Shown here: one piece after another, positions 13,731 to 24,373 of the stretch
Numbering within the stretch: the stretch's first letter is position 1
Layout: every line of letters begins with the position of its first letter
Assembly (NCBI RefSeq): GCF_019059575.1
Contig: NW_024883017.1
Span: 1 to 64,000 of the forward strand
Direction of reading: 5' to 3'
DNA from: Amphibalanus amphitrite
Lineage: Eukaryota > Arthropoda > Thecostraca > Balanomorpha > Balanidae
DNA: 64,000 nt
Notes under the pieces: generated by a model
Seen by the model: only the letters and a program-made list of their open reading frames with translations
Databases searched by the model: none
Told to the model about the DNA's origin: nothing
Translations under genes and position numbers: made by a program

Positions 13731-16574
13731 GGGGAAGTTGGGGAAACGCCGAATACTTTTTTTCTTACGCCCGTAGCACGCAAGGTAGACAACATAAGCT
13801 ATTCTTGTTGGCGTCATTCGAGAGGCCAGTCTTTTGCCTTTCAAACATACCAGGCACATTTGATGAATTCGCATACCGTTAAGCGCACAAACTAAAAATA
13901 TCAAAGAAGTGACTTTTTCGGCGTTGCCCCGGACTGCGGGGAAAGCCGAAAATGGGAGAAATGATCTACGGGGAATGCCGACATTGATGTTTTGCCACTT
14001 TATCTCAAACTTTATCCATAATTTATCAAAGCTGACACGCGTTTTAAGAGCTTGAGGACGGTTGGTGCACACTGGAAGTTATAATTGTGTGATATAATAA
14101 GAAAATGCCAGGTAAATAATTCCTTATAGGTAACAGGCCGTTGTGTCGGTTGAAAGTGTAATTTGTGTGACTAAAAATTCGCGTTGCTATTTTACAGCAG
14201 TAAAGTCCACGTAGCGTGCTTTAACGTGCGTAATTGCACGTTTTCGGCATTACCCCAGCCAGCCATACTTTCATTTGCAGGCCCATAACTTTTCAACGTG
14301 CCGTATAAATTTCAAATAGGCAGCACACTTATGCAAAGACATGCTGAAGATTACTTGACCGAATTGGCCAGACAAACGGTAGCATAATGAGTAAGAAATG
14401 CAGCTTCAAAGGCGCATGTAGTACAAGGAACGCGTACCTTGAAAACGCTCTTGGCCAGACTTGATCGATTCTCATGAATCGCTTGAAGATGCCGACTCAC
14501 TGTGATTGAGTCGGTTGAATCACCTCTTGTCACCATATGAGTTGTGATTGAATCGGTCACTCATGGCAACTACAAGTGATTGAGTCGGCAACTCATGTAT
14601 TCAAGTTGATTGAATCAACAAAATGATTCAATCAGCATGTACTGGAAATTGAAGCTATGACCATATTTAGTACTACATTATGTAGAAATATATGTGGCAT
14701 TTGCATCATAGACACACATAATGCACTGCAACATTTTTAGGTATTTTGTCAGTATTATAAATGCGCACCGCTATCATAATTGAAAAACCATAAAAATTCT
14801 GTTTAAAGTTTTTAATCAAACTGTAAACACAAAATTATACATATATGTCAATGCATGAAGATGAAAAATGCATGTAAAGTTTCTTTCCATTGCCCTAAAA
14901 TCAGTATAGTAATCAAGTTAACAATAGCAGTACCTAAGCAGGCGCACATTGCTCAACACACATGTTTAAGATATTATGTTAATCTTTATATTTTTAATAC
15001 CCTGTTTCATCAGGACATTTGTGAGCAGGCAAAGCATATTGATGAATACACAATTTATGTTCACATTATAATTTGGTAGGTAACCTTAGTTACTGATTTG
15101 ATTTTGGGCTAGGGGTCATAAATTGCTTGATCTAACCCATGGTCTTCTAACTCACCTTACATTTCCCAGCAGAATCAGCGTTTACCTATCAACATAAATA
15201 ATTGGAATACCTTGGCTTACGAGCATTAATAGATCTGTCACATATTGCCGTATTTTGTATAGGTCTGCTGCTGAATAAAAGATGGCTGCCCACTTAGCGC
15301 ATGCGTATAAAGGCCTAGCTACACTATGCGTTTTCTGCGTGGGTTTTTGGCGAGTTTGCGTGTTTTGCGTATATTATATAAAACTTAATAAAGCCTTTAT
15401 GATAATTAAAAGTTTTTTTTTATAAAAAAATACAACAAAAACGAAATATCGTTTCTTTCTAGAACCATATAATGCAAATCACGCAAACTCGCACAAGCAA
15501 AAAACGCACGCAGAAAACGCATAGTGTAGCCAGGCCATTACAAAGCTCCGCCTCGTATGAAGTTTGGTGTCGTGGGGGGCTTGGAATTGTTTTTTGTCCT
15601 TGAAGATATGATGGTTGAGGTAGTTTTATCATGAGAGCATTCAAATTTATATTATGTAACTATTGAATAGCTTCTTAAGTGTCCATAATCCGTAGTCTTG
15701 ATGCCTAGTAAACAAAACTTGTAGCGAGCCGAAAATGTCTAGTCCTGTGTAAACCTGCTTTACCACTGCTTCATAAAGTATCAATCAATATTTTTTTATA
15801 TGGCTGATCACCAGCTATTTTAGTTTGGGTGTCACAATTGATTTGCAAGTTTCGGTCCTTTTCGAAGATGCTGATAATAATATGTGGTAGTGTTCTGTGA
15901 AATTTTGCATATGTTTCCTTTTGCAAGCGTCAGGCAGATGAATAAATTTATAAGTCCTCTGGTAGCTTCATTTGTAACAGAACTTGTGTATTCTGTACTT
16001 AAATTATCATCTTTACACCATATTTATATGAATACCTACCATTTTGTTGAGTTCGGTATAGACTTAGTACTTTTCTATGTTTTTTGGTATTCTCCCAGTG
16101 TATTTGGTTGGTATCAGTTTGGTATCAGTTTCCAAAAATTTCTTAAATTAATATCACATATGTATATATTATAAATAACATGTTGATTGAATCGCGTTGA
16201 GTTGAATCATGAGTTGAGTCATTCCCTGAATCACTGATAATGAGATGAGTCGCGATTGAGTTGAACCACAAGGTCCATGAGTCGTGATTGAATCGCTTGG
16301 AAAATCAAGACTGTTTGATTGAGTTATGATTGAATCGGTCATTTCATCAAGTGAGTCGTGATTGAATTGATTGAATTTTTTTGAATCGCTTACAAGTCTG
16401 CTCTTGGCGCCCTCACAGCCGAAGTATTCCGAATGACGACTCGTAACAAACATGCGATAATTGTAGTCACTTAAGCTTCAGAGCATCACTGACAGGTGGC
16501 ATCCATGTCTTACGGTTTTCGAAATATCTCGAATTTCGGCTTTGCCCCAACTCCGGCATTGCCCCAACTTCCCC
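13731..16574. mobile_element. Middle element of the nest: TA-flanked, GGGGAAGTTGGGG ends
   Basis: The termini are GGGGAAGTTGGGG (13731) and CCCCAACTTCCCC (ending 16574), each next to TA (13729-13730 and 16575-16576). This is the duplication expected of Tc1/mariner-type insertion. GCCGAA/GGGGAAAGCCG motifs recur subterminally (13920-13960, 14240-14260, 16535-16560). The inner hAT-like element splits it; without that it is about 0.9 kb. Non-coding. Confidence 0.75.
14456..16400. mobile_element. Innermost hAT-like element of the nest (1.9 kb)
   Basis: The ends are CAGACTTG and CAAGTCTG, flanked by exact 8-bp duplications CTCTTGGC at 14448-14455 and 16401-16408. Subterminal GATTGAGTCGGTTGAATC-type repeats at 14480-14640 and 16185-16390 resemble those of the outer element, so the two are related families. 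The central part is AT-rich and non-coding. Confidence 0.85.
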
Positions 16575-17890
16575 TACACCAGACTGCTATGGACACTTTT
16601 CCAAGTTGGTGGGGCAAAAAACCTAATGTATGTCTTGGTTTGAGTCGTTTGATTGAGTTGATTGATTCCTTTCATTGTCGCGTTTGAGTCGATTGAATCA
16701 ATTCCCGAAAACTGCTCTGACTTGATTGATTTGATTGGTTTCCCAAATTTGTCGTGATTGAATTGATTGCTATTGATTGAGTCGAATACAACCCTGCCTG
16801 TATCCAATATTCACAGAGCGTGCTTATTTCGCAACCGGTGCCACCCAGAACTCACTGACGTCATATGAGTCTTAACTCAAATGACGTCACGAAGCGTGAT
16901 TATTTGCCGCCTGTCGGCACTCCTTAAACCACAAGCGGCCTTCCTGAGTATACTTCCTCGGCCCGTGCACGTGGTATCCTATCCTGGGTAATTGACCCCC
17001 CTCACCAACCCCCCCCCCCTAATCTGACCTCCCATCTATACACACAGCTGCCTTCTGGACCTCGCGATATAGGAAAGTATGGCCAATTCTTGAATACAGT
17101 GTTCCGATGACTGAGGCGACTTTGTAGATGCACTGCTACTGGTGGATACAGAAAGGCGGTTTTGGACGCCGCGAGGGGCATACTTTCTTACTTTCATAGG
17201 GGTTAACTTCCTCAAAATTAAAAAAAAAACATCAGATCGACGGATATCGATTCCTTACGCACTGAGGTGCAGTTTAAACAAATGTTTTCCTAATAAAAAT
17301 TGTTTTTTTCGCTTTGTTCTCGAAAACCATAAATTTTCGTCGATTTCGGGCGTTGCTGGGGCGGGGGGATTTGCCCCAAATTTGCCCGGGATCCGCCAGT
17401 GAGTCGATGAAAAAAAGTAAAAATTTAGAAGCTAGCAAGGTGTCAACAATGCCTAAACATTGCAGCAAATGATTTTTAGTTCTAAAATTATTTTTTTAGA
17501 AAACAGCCAGATAATAATATTGATAACTTTTATTTATATTTGGCGTTACTTTTCAATCTTCATCTTGGCCATTTCTTAACCCCAACAGCCGAAACATAAT
17601 CCCAGATTCCAGACAAAACAGTTTGTCTCACTTTTTCCGGCGGCACGCTGGCGCCAGACTACAAGGTGTGCCCGCGTAGCAAAACGACGCCGCCGCCGTA
17701 AAGAAATACCCAACACTGCTGCCGCCGCCGAAAAAAAATTATAAATACCTGCCACTAACGCCACCGCCGCCCCGCCGCCGCCAACTTTCTGCAGCCGAAA
17801 AAAATTAGCTATACCACTGCCCTCACTGCCGCCGCCGCCGCCACCAAAAAAAGTGATAAATACCTACCACTACCACCCCCCGCCACACCA

Positions 17891-17920
17891 CCGCCGAGCC
17901 GCCGCCGCCGCCGCCTCCGA

Positions 17921-17955
<35 letters not shown>

Positions 17956-17957
17956 GC
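17891..17957. repeat. (GCC)n trinucleotide tract
   Basis: Imperfect GCC/CCG repeats, the densest part of a wider GCC-rich region from 17690. Confidence 0.9.
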
Positions 17958-18240
17958 CGGTGCCTCCGGTACCGCCGTCTGGCTGGCGCCAGGTGCCCAG
18001 TCTTTGGCGCATACCAAGTCAAATATGGCGTGGCAGCGACCGACAAGGACGTACACGGCGCAAAAATCAGCCGCCGGTGCCGGGCTGGGTAAACCGGTCC
18101 ACTAGGATGGGGGGGAGGGAGGGAGATCTCCGGGAGTGTTTGTGGGGTGGGGGGGGGGCTGACGGGTGGGTAGGAGGGTGATAGGAGGAAGAGGAGATAA
18201 GCGGAGGAAGGGGGGAGAGAAAGAGTAAGAGAAAGAAAGA

Positions 18241-18244
<4 letters not shown>

Positions 18245-18312
<68 letters not shown>
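18245..18312. repeat. (GA)n microsatellite
   Basis: Pure GA dinucleotide tract of about 68 bp. Confidence 0.95.
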
Positions 18313-18314
<2 letters not shown>

Positions 18315-19882
18315 CTTCGCATATTAACCCTTTGATAGTGGTGGTTGCAGCCTGCAGATGTGTTGCAGAGGGTGTGTTTAGGGAAGGAGAGGAGGAGAGC
18401 GATGGAAAGGGGCCCAGGGTGAAGCACCCAACACCCCGGGTCACCAGTGCCACTACAGACAACCCAGCACTCGCGTACTCGTATGCGCAAACGCGCTATT
18501 GAACCCCTGACGACCTGGCTTTACTTTTATACTGGCTGCACCAGAAGCACGAGGCGTAGTTCAAGGCAGCAGACTTGCACCTGTTTTTAATCGCACCGAC
18601 GTACGCGTGTGCGCGCGTGCGTCGTGCAGGAGGTGGCGATAGCGATAGGCCCGTCGCTGCACGTGTGGCTGCTTTGCAGACACAGGGGAGGGAGGGGAGG
18701 GGGAGGGGGAGGGGGAGGGGTGCAGCTGGCCGGAGCTGCGTGTGTTGATAGGAGTGACCTTTTGGAATGCTCTTTTGAGACCGCGGTGATGTCTAAACGT
18801 GGAGGTATACGAGAAGACAAAACGGTGATTTTTGAATTTCTGATTCTCCGCAGTGGATGGTAGTTTAGCGCGTGTTTGTGTGTACTTTGGTTTCGTCAAT
18901 TGACGATGCGTTTAGTCTAAATGTAATCAGCGCAATGCTACTGGAAAATGTGGACAATTGTTGTGACTTGTGAGCGCTTTCTAGTATTTGGTTAGCAATG
19001 AAGGTGTCTCCGAAATTCGTCATTAAATAGAATAGAACTCATAAATGTAGGACTTGTAGGAGATAGGTGTCTGTTTTGTTCCGCATCGGCATTTATTTGT
19101 CAATTTTGCTCAAGACTTTTCTGGTAATTGAACACTCAGTTTTGCTGTATGACACGCCGTCGTAGCAAACTGAGCACTTGAATGGCGAGTTGAACAATTT
19201 GTGAACGATTTTCAGCCTTGCCACTTCCGCCTTGCCGCGTGCATTTTCAATCAGTGAGCTCTCATGAGAAAATTCTCACGATCAGCAAAGTGATTCCGGG
19301 GCCCTTTCCGGTAGCCGTTCGCAAACATTAGATCGGATCACGTTTTTTGGCAATGGCCACTGAATCTGATGTCCATTCAAATGAATGATGGTGATGATGA
19401 TTTGTTATATGCTCTTGTTGAAGACATGGGTATTTACTATTTCGTTTGAGGTGCAGGGATTTTAAAAATGTTTGTGTAAGTTGTGACTGAGGAATGCTCA
19501 TACGATGACGTTTGTCAATCGGGTAGAGTGAATCTAAGGACAAGAAGAAAACGCAGCCATAAATAAATTCATGAATGAAATTGATAGCGCACAACAGCCT
19601 CAAAATGATTAATTTCATGACAAAACGGAAAGCCTCTCTCTTGCCAAAAAAAAAAAAAAAACACTGCCGGTTTGTTGAAAATGCTTGAACTCTCATTAGA
19701 CCGAATTCGAAAGAGCCTAGCCGAACAAAACAAAACAAAAGCTTGAGCTCCAATTGCACAGCCATGACAGAAGCCGTAGGCGGCGGAAGGGGGGTGGTAG
19801 GCACCGTGCCCCCTTTGATTTTGGCATTTTAGCATTAGCCCAATGGGCGTTGCATGGAAAGAATGGGATCAAAAGCCGCCAG

Positions 19883-19939
19883 TGTTGCATCCACGTCTGT
19901 ATTTGTCTAGGCTTTAGACACTGGGCTTAGTTCACGGCA
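19883..19939 (-). repeat. Terminal repeat, 3' side of the retrotransposon (57-bp shared part)
   Basis: On the plus strand it begins TGTTGCATCC and ends ACGGCA. It matches 24312-24368 at 56 of 57 positions (C versus A near the inner end). The true 3' LTR may extend to 20070: a purine tract GGAAGGGAGG on the minus strand (20071-20080) directly precedes TGTTATAG there, the normal polypurine-tract/LTR junction. Confidence 0.8.
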
Positions 19940-20095
19940 TGGCCACGTGGTAAACAACAACAACTTTGTGCAAGGACAGGTCTGAAAACACAACAAACGA
20001 AAGCTTGTGACGTAAGCACTAATTAGCTGCAACACAACAGTAGGCACTAATTAGCTGCAATACTATAACACCTCCCTTCCAGCTGTTTCCAGCGC

Positions 20096-21199
20096 TTACA
20101 AGTTCAGGCGATCGGGTGGACGCCGGTTACGCGCCGGACGAGAGTTCGCCACGGGGCTGGGTAGTCCAGCGAGCTGGTGTCCGCTCGCGGGCGCCGGAGC
20201 GATCTCTGGCTCAGCGGCCGGAGGAAGCGTCACTGGCTGTGCTGTAGTTGATGACGCTGGAGGCGCTGCCGGTTGAGCCGGAAGCGTTTCTGGCAGAGTG
20301 ACAGGCGCTGATCGGGGCGCTGCAGGTCCGGGCTCAGCTGCAGGCGGCTGGAAGAGGCAGTCGCTTTGAGAACGTCCTTCCTCCCTGAACAGTCCGGTAT
20401 CACCAGACGTGTATCGCGGCCGGATGTGATCCTCATGTCGGCGGAACTTGCGGCCATCTTGGAGAAGAACCGTACAGGTCGGTCCGCATGTCTCGAGAAC
20501 CGTGCCTGGGAGCCATCTGTACTCGGAGGCTGTTACTTCAGTGATGTAGACTGGATCTCCAGTTCGGAAGGCTCGGATGACAGTGCCCGTTTCGACACTA
20601 CTGCGGCTTCTCCTTTCCTCCAACGGATGCAGCCGGTTGAGATGCGTCCGAGGAGCACGACGGAAAAGCATCTCGGCCGGAGCTTTCCCTGTTGTCGTGT
20701 GCGGTGTGTTCCTGTACTGGAACAGCCATCTTTGGAGCTTCGTGAGCAGCGGTGCTGGTTTCTGCTTCTTGATGCCGTTCTTCACCAGCTTGACCATGCT
20801 CTCGGCTTGGCCATTTGATGCCGGGTGCAGCGGTGGAGTGAAGACGTGGCGGATCTGATTGGCGCTCATGAACTCGCCGAACTCCTTGCTGGTGAAGCAG
20901 CCACCGTTGTCACTCACGATCACTTCTGGAAGACCGTGCGTGGCAAACGTCATGCGGAGATGATCGATGGTTGTTTGAGCGCTGACGTTGTTGGTGATCC
21001 AGACGTCAGGCCACTTGCTGTATGCGTCTACTATGATGAGGAGCATCTTCCCTTCTACAGGACCAGCATAGTCCACGTGGACTCGCTGCCACGGAGCGTC
21101 TGGGTACTGCCATGGTTGGGATGCCACCTTCGGCGCAGCTGGTTGATTCAGCTGGCAGGCATCACAGACTTTGGTCACATCTCCAATGTCTGTATCCAT
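20096..21199 (-). CDS. pol: Integrase part of the Ty3/gypsy polyprotein
   Basis: Same frame as the RT-RNase H part, separated only by the TGA at 21209-21211. The ATG used here is simply the first after that stop. Zinc-binding cysteines occur in CDACQ (12-16). The DDE catalytic core has Asp43, Asp97 (SDNGG) and Glu133, spaced DX35E as in retroviral-type integrases. A GPY/F-like C-terminal module (about 215-265) and a proline-rich tail follow. The catalytic residues look intact. The protein could not be made as part of the polyprotein without readthrough of the stop. Confidence 0.9.
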   Translation of the reverse strand: MDTDIGDVTKVCDACQLNQPAAPKVASQPWQYPDAPWQRVHVDYAGPVEGKMLLIIVDAYSKWPDVWITNNVSAQTTIDHLRMTFATHGLPEVIVSDNGGCFTSKEFGEFMSANQIRHVFTPPLHPASNGQAESMVKLVKNGIKKQKPAPLLTKLQRWLFQYRNTPHTTTGKAPAEMLFRRAPRTHLNRLHPLEERRSRSSVETGTVIRAFRTGDPVYITEVTASEYRWLPGTVLETCGPTCTVLLQDGRKFRRHEDHIRPRYTSGDTGLFREEGRSQSDCLFQPPAAEPGPAAPRSAPVTLPETLPAQPAAPPASSTTAQPVTLPPAAEPEIAPAPASGHQLAGLPSPVANSRPARNRRPPDRLNL

Positions 21200-21208
21200 T
21201 CCGGGCCA

Positions 21209-22753
21209 TCAGATCTGGCCACGGGCTCGGCGCTTCATGGTGCAGATGCCGGGATGTCCTTCATGGAGCAGTCTCAGGACCTTCTGACGGCATGCGGGGG
21301 GTACAACGACACGACATCCCCAGAGCAAACACTCGTTTTGTATGCTCAGCTCGGTTTGGCGACCGTGGTACGGCAGGAGGGCTGGCGTTACAGCTGAAGC
21401 CTTGGGCCATCCATACCGGGTGTAGTGGAGCACTTCTGAGAGAGTCGGGTCTCGTCGCGTCCACTCTCGAACTGCTTCAACTGTTACCAGGGCATCGTCA
21501 GCTTCGAGCATGTGAATGACTTCCATGAGCGGTGTCACTGACGTTTCTGGCACAGTTTCCGGTCTTGGGAGACGGCTGAGAGCGTCTGCTGCGGCATGTT
21601 GAGCTGCGTTGCCAGGCGTGTGCTCGAGATGGTACTGGTAGGCATCCAGAGTCACCTTCCATCTCACCATGCGGGGCGGAACAGCGTCTGGCAGGTTTTT
21701 GGTCTTGCCAAGCAGTCCCAGTAGAGGCTTGTGATCCGTTCTCAGCGTGAACGATCGACCGTAGAGGAAGCTGTGGAATCGCTTCACCGCGAATACCAGG
21801 GCGAGACCTTCCCGGTCGAGCTGGCTGTACTTCTTCTCTGCTTCATTGAGTGTGCGGGAAGCGAAGGCGACTGGGCGTTCTCCACTTGGAGTCATTTGTG
21901 AGAGGACGGCGCCCAGGCCGTATGAGCTGGCGTCTGCTGAGACGATGACGGGGGCTGTTCCGTCGAAGTGAGCGAGGCATGGTGCCTCACAGAGGAGTGT
22001 CTTCGTGGCGTTGAAGGCGTTCTCCTCAGCCGTTCGCCACCGCCACTCTGCATCTTTTTTCAACAGGGCATACAGTGGGGCCGCGACTGCACTCAGCTTC
22101 GGGCAGAAGCGACTGAAGTGGTTGATGAGACCGAGATACGTCCTCAGCTGTCCGACGTTTTCAGGTGCTGGGGCGTCTCTCAAGGCTGCGATCTTCTGAT
22201 CTGTTGGATGCAGACCTTCTTTGTCGATTCTCAGTCCGAGGTAGGAGACTTCCGGCAGGAACCAACGACACTTCTTTGCATTGATTCTCAGGTTTTCTCG
22301 GTCCAGGCGTTTTAGCACTTCCTCCAGGTTGGCCAGATGTGCAGCATCGTTGGGGCCTGTGACGCAGATGTCGTCGAGGAACACCGTGGTGTTCGGGATT
22401 CCGGCCAACAGAGTTTCGATGTGGCGCTGGAATATGGCAGGACCACTGCTGATTCCATATACCAATCTGGTTGCCGAGAAGAGTCCTTTGTGTGTGTTCA
22501 CTGCTGTGTATTTCTGGCTAGACTCGGACAGCGGGATCTGCAGGTAGGCTTGTTCCAGATCTATTAGCGAGAACTTCTCACCTCCAGATAGCTGGGTCAA
22601 GAGCTCGTCCACTTTCGGTAATGGGTACTGCTCCAGATGACTGGCTCTGTTAACCGTGAGGTTATAACTCCCACACAGCCGTACTGACTTGCCATCTGGT
22701 TTCAGGATGGTCACCAGGGGCGCTGCCCACTGCGCCGACTTGCAGGGCTTCAA
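21209..22753 (-). CDS. pol: Reverse transcriptase-RNase H ORF of the Ty3/gypsy element
   Basis: Open frame of 514 residues from the first ATG; the real polyprotein frame reaches further upstream, to about 22830. RT shows catalytic Asp65 and the FLDD box at residues 125-128, a variant of the usual Y/F-x-DD. RNase H follows with Asp274, Glu315 and Asp340. The first half of the integrase zinc finger (HEGHPG, near residue 500) lies just before the stop. The stop is a TGA at 21209-21211 in a conserved stretch, and the same frame reopens immediately as integrase. It is therefore a nonsense mutation inside one polyprotein and not a natural end. Confidence 0.9.
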   Translation of the reverse strand: MKPCKSAQWAAPLVTILKPDGKSVRLCGSYNLTVNRASHLEQYPLPKVDELLTQLSGGEKFSLIDLEQAYLQIPLSESSQKYTAVNTHKGLFSATRLVYGISSGPAIFQRHIETLLAGIPNTTVFLDDICVTGPNDAAHLANLEEVLKRLDRENLRINAKKCRWFLPEVSYLGLRIDKEGLHPTDQKIAALRDAPAPENVGQLRTYLGLINHFSRFCPKLSAVAAPLYALLKKDAEWRWRTAEENAFNATKTLLCEAPCLAHFDGTAPVIVSADASSYGLGAVLSQMTPSGERPVAFASRTLNEAEKKYSQLDREGLALVFAVKRFHSFLYGRSFTLRTDHKPLLGLLGKTKNLPDAVPPRMVRWKVTLDAYQYHLEHTPGNAAQHAAADALSRLPRPETVPETSVTPLMEVIHMLEADDALVTVEAVREWTRRDPTLSEVLHYTRYGWPKASAVTPALLPYHGRQTELSIQNECLLWGCRVVVPPACRQKVLRLLHEGHPGICTMKRRARGQI

Positions 22754-22806
22754 GATTCCCGCCTTGATCTGACGGTCGAGCTCCTCTTCTACCAGCGGAC
22801 GCAGAG

Positions 22807-24228
22807 CTAGTGGAACTGACCTGGGCTTGCAGAATACGGTTTTATGTCGGGATTTATCTCCAGATGAGCTTCAGTATTTGCTTTTCCAAGTTCTGGCTTC
22901 GTCAGGTTTGGGAACTTTTTCAGGAGCTCTTGCGCTTTTTCTTCCAGTGAGGCTTTCACCTGGAAGATGGCCTGCCAGTTCAGTCGCATCTTTGACAACC
23001 AGTTGCGACCTAGCAGGGGCTTACCTTCACCTCCCACCACCAGGAGTGGTAGGTGCACTACTTCATCTTGAGCGAGCACCTTCACATCGACTTGACCAAC
23101 AACTGGAATGGGCTCTCCAGTGAAGGTCTTTAGTCGTTGGCTGGACTTGTCGAGTTTTCTTGTTGGCCACAGCTTGTGGAACAGCTGTTCTGACATCACT
23201 GTGACTGCTGCTCCTGTGTCCACTTCCATCTGGACTGTTCTGTCGTCCATGTTCACTGCTGTGACAAGTGGTTCATTTTCTCTGACTTCTGTCTTGTTCA
23301 CAGGCAGGCGGATTTGCATGACGTACTCATCAGTTGGGCTGTCTTGCTGAGTTTGACTCAAGTCCTGTTGTTGGCTCATGCATTTGACTTTGCCATGCCG
23401 ACCATGACTTGGATTCTTCCTTGGCGTAGCCTGTGGGTCCTTGTTACGGCAGGCCACCTTTGTGTGGCCCTGCCGACCACAGTGGTAGCAGGTCTCGTTC
23501 TTGAATGGACATTCCCAGTGCTGGTGTTTTGGGCTGTGACATCTTGAACATCTTTCTTTTGTCTCTTGGACACGGGGCTTGCCAGTGAGGTTTCTTTTGC
23601 TTTCTACCATGTTCTGGGCTTTTACAGGAGGCAGACTGGTGAACCGGCTTTGATGGTGTGCCTCCATGGCACGGGCCTGTGCTCTTGCCTGTTCCAGGCC
23701 CCTTGCAAATGAATGCAAGTTTTCCAGGGTCATTCTCTGCTGCAGGGCTTTCTCCCTTACCCTGGGGTCTCTGACTCCCGCAATCAGCTGCTGGCGGATT
23801 TCACGAGCAAGATCCGTGAATTCACAGCTCCTGGCCAAATGTCGCAGGCGTGAGACAAAGCTGTCTATTGACTCACCTTCTCCCTGCACGGCTTGGCGAA
23901 AAACATCGCATTCGTAGTCAACGTTTTTCTGTGGCACGAAATAGTCACTGAGTTGTTTGCATATCAGTTGATATGGATCCAGCTGCCTCTGCTCTTGGGC
24001 TGCTGCTGGGTCCCCCTGATCGGTGGGCTCTGCGGCCTGAGGCATAGGCAGGGATTCGTGCAAGTCAAAGACTGCTGGACCAGCAAAATGCAGGAGGTAT
24101 GCCTTTTTTCTGACTGGATTTGACACATCCATCGCCAGACACATATTTTCCAACCTACGGAGCCATCCTGGCCACTCGTCAGGGCGAGATACGTCGAATT
24201 GCGGCAATTCCAGCGCGGGCGAGGCCAT
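22807..24228 (-). CDS. gag-pro: Gag-protease ORF of the Ty3/gypsy element
   Basis: The 473-residue open frame starts 70-80 nt inside the primer-binding site. The N-terminal part (about 1-200) is a helical capsid-like region. Two perfect CX2CX4HX4C zinc knuckles lie at residues 227-240 and 247-260, typical of a nucleocapsid that binds genomic RNA. An aspartic protease follows, with active-site DTGA at 337-340. The frame stops at 22807-22809, while the reverse-transcriptase frame continues in another phase with family-typical residues upstream of its first ATG. That break lies after the protease, not at the usual gag/pro shift point, so a single-base indel is more likely than programmed frameshifting. 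Identification as Ty3/gypsy is secure. Confidence 0.9.
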   Translation of the reverse strand: MASPALELPQFDVSRPDEWPGWLRRLENMCLAMDVSNPVRKKAYLLHFAGPAVFDLHESLPMPQAAEPTDQGDPAAAQEQRQLDPYQLICKQLSDYFVPQKNVDYECDVFRQAVQGEGESIDSFVSRLRHLARSCEFTDLAREIRQQLIAGVRDPRVREKALQQRMTLENLHSFARGLEQARAQARAMEAHHQSRFTSLPPVKAQNMVESKRNLTGKPRVQETKERCSRCHSPKHQHWECPFKNETCYHCGRQGHTKVACRNKDPQATPRKNPSHGRHGKVKCMSQQQDLSQTQQDSPTDEYVMQIRLPVNKTEVRENEPLVTAVNMDDRTVQMEVDTGAAVTVMSEQLFHKLWPTRKLDKSSQRLKTFTGEPIPVVGQVDVKVLAQDEVVHLPLLVVGGEGKPLLGRNWLSKMRLNWQAIFQVKASLEEKAQELLKKFPNLTKPELGKANTEAHLEINPDIKPYSASPGQFH

Positions 24229-24311
24229 GGCTGCGCGGGGCTTTTTCGACTGAGTAGCAGAGGCTCAACGTATTTTAGAGCTTGAACTTAAAGTTGCCTC
24301 GTCGCCAATAT

Positions 24312-24368
24312 TGTTGCATCCACGTCTGTATTTGTCTAGGCTTTAGACACTGGGCTTAGTTAACGGCA
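24312..24368 (-). repeat. Terminal repeat, 5' side of the retrotransposon
   Basis: It pairs with 19883-19939. Downstream on the minus strand, 24308-24298 reads TGGCGACGAGG, a candidate primer-binding site starting with the expected TGG and resembling the 3' end of a serine tRNA. The ATG of Gag follows at 24228. Confidence 0.8.
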
Positions 24369-24373
24369 GCCAG

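Larger units (their letters stand above)
11048..16796. mobile_element. Outer hAT-like element of a triple nest (5.7 kb)
   Basis: The ends CAGGGTTGTAT and ATACAACCCTG are inverted. Exact 8-bp target duplications CCTGTATC flank them at 11040-11047 and 16797-16804. Subterminal GATTGAGTCGATTGA repeats occupy 11065-11235 and 16620-16790. The interior contains a complete TA-flanked element (13731-16574). Without that insertion the element would be about 2.9 kb. No hAT transposase domain is visible, so it is probably non-autonomous. Confidence 0.85.
16805..19877. other. Intergenic DNA with GCC-rich and GA-rich tracts
   Basis: A weak, decayed inverted-repeat element may span about 17132-17402 (left ACTGGTGGATAC, right GGATCCGCCAGTG). 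GCCGCC tracts fill 17690-17960 and a GA tract follows at 18245. Long open frames here reflect CCG and GA repeats. No host gene is supported. Confidence 0.5.
19883..24368 (-). mobile_element. Ty3/gypsy (mag-like) LTR retrotransposon
   Basis: A 4.5-kb element on the minus strand. The order is Gag with two CCHC knuckles and an aspartic protease, then reverse transcriptase-RNase H, then an integrase with a GPY/F-like tail. The same 57 bp, with one mismatch, ends it on both sides, and the 5-bp duplication GCCAG flanks it (19878-19882 and 24369-24373). Two coding lesions are visible: a frame change between protease and RT near 22830, and an in-frame TGA at 21209-21211 just before the integrase zinc-binding cysteines. 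The near-identical ends suggest a fairly recent insertion. Gag and pol organisation, two knuckles and short terminal repeats fit the mag group; a database comparison would settle the clade. Confidence 0.92.

Noticed and set aside
17132..17402. Inverted-repeat element with CACTGGCGGAT-like tips
   Set aside because: Only the right tip is clear; the left is diverged and no target duplication is seen.
20366..21519. Plus-strand open frames opposite the retrotransposon pol region
   Set aside because: They are shadows of the well-supported minus-strand pol frame, which carries all RT, RNase H and integrase motifs.
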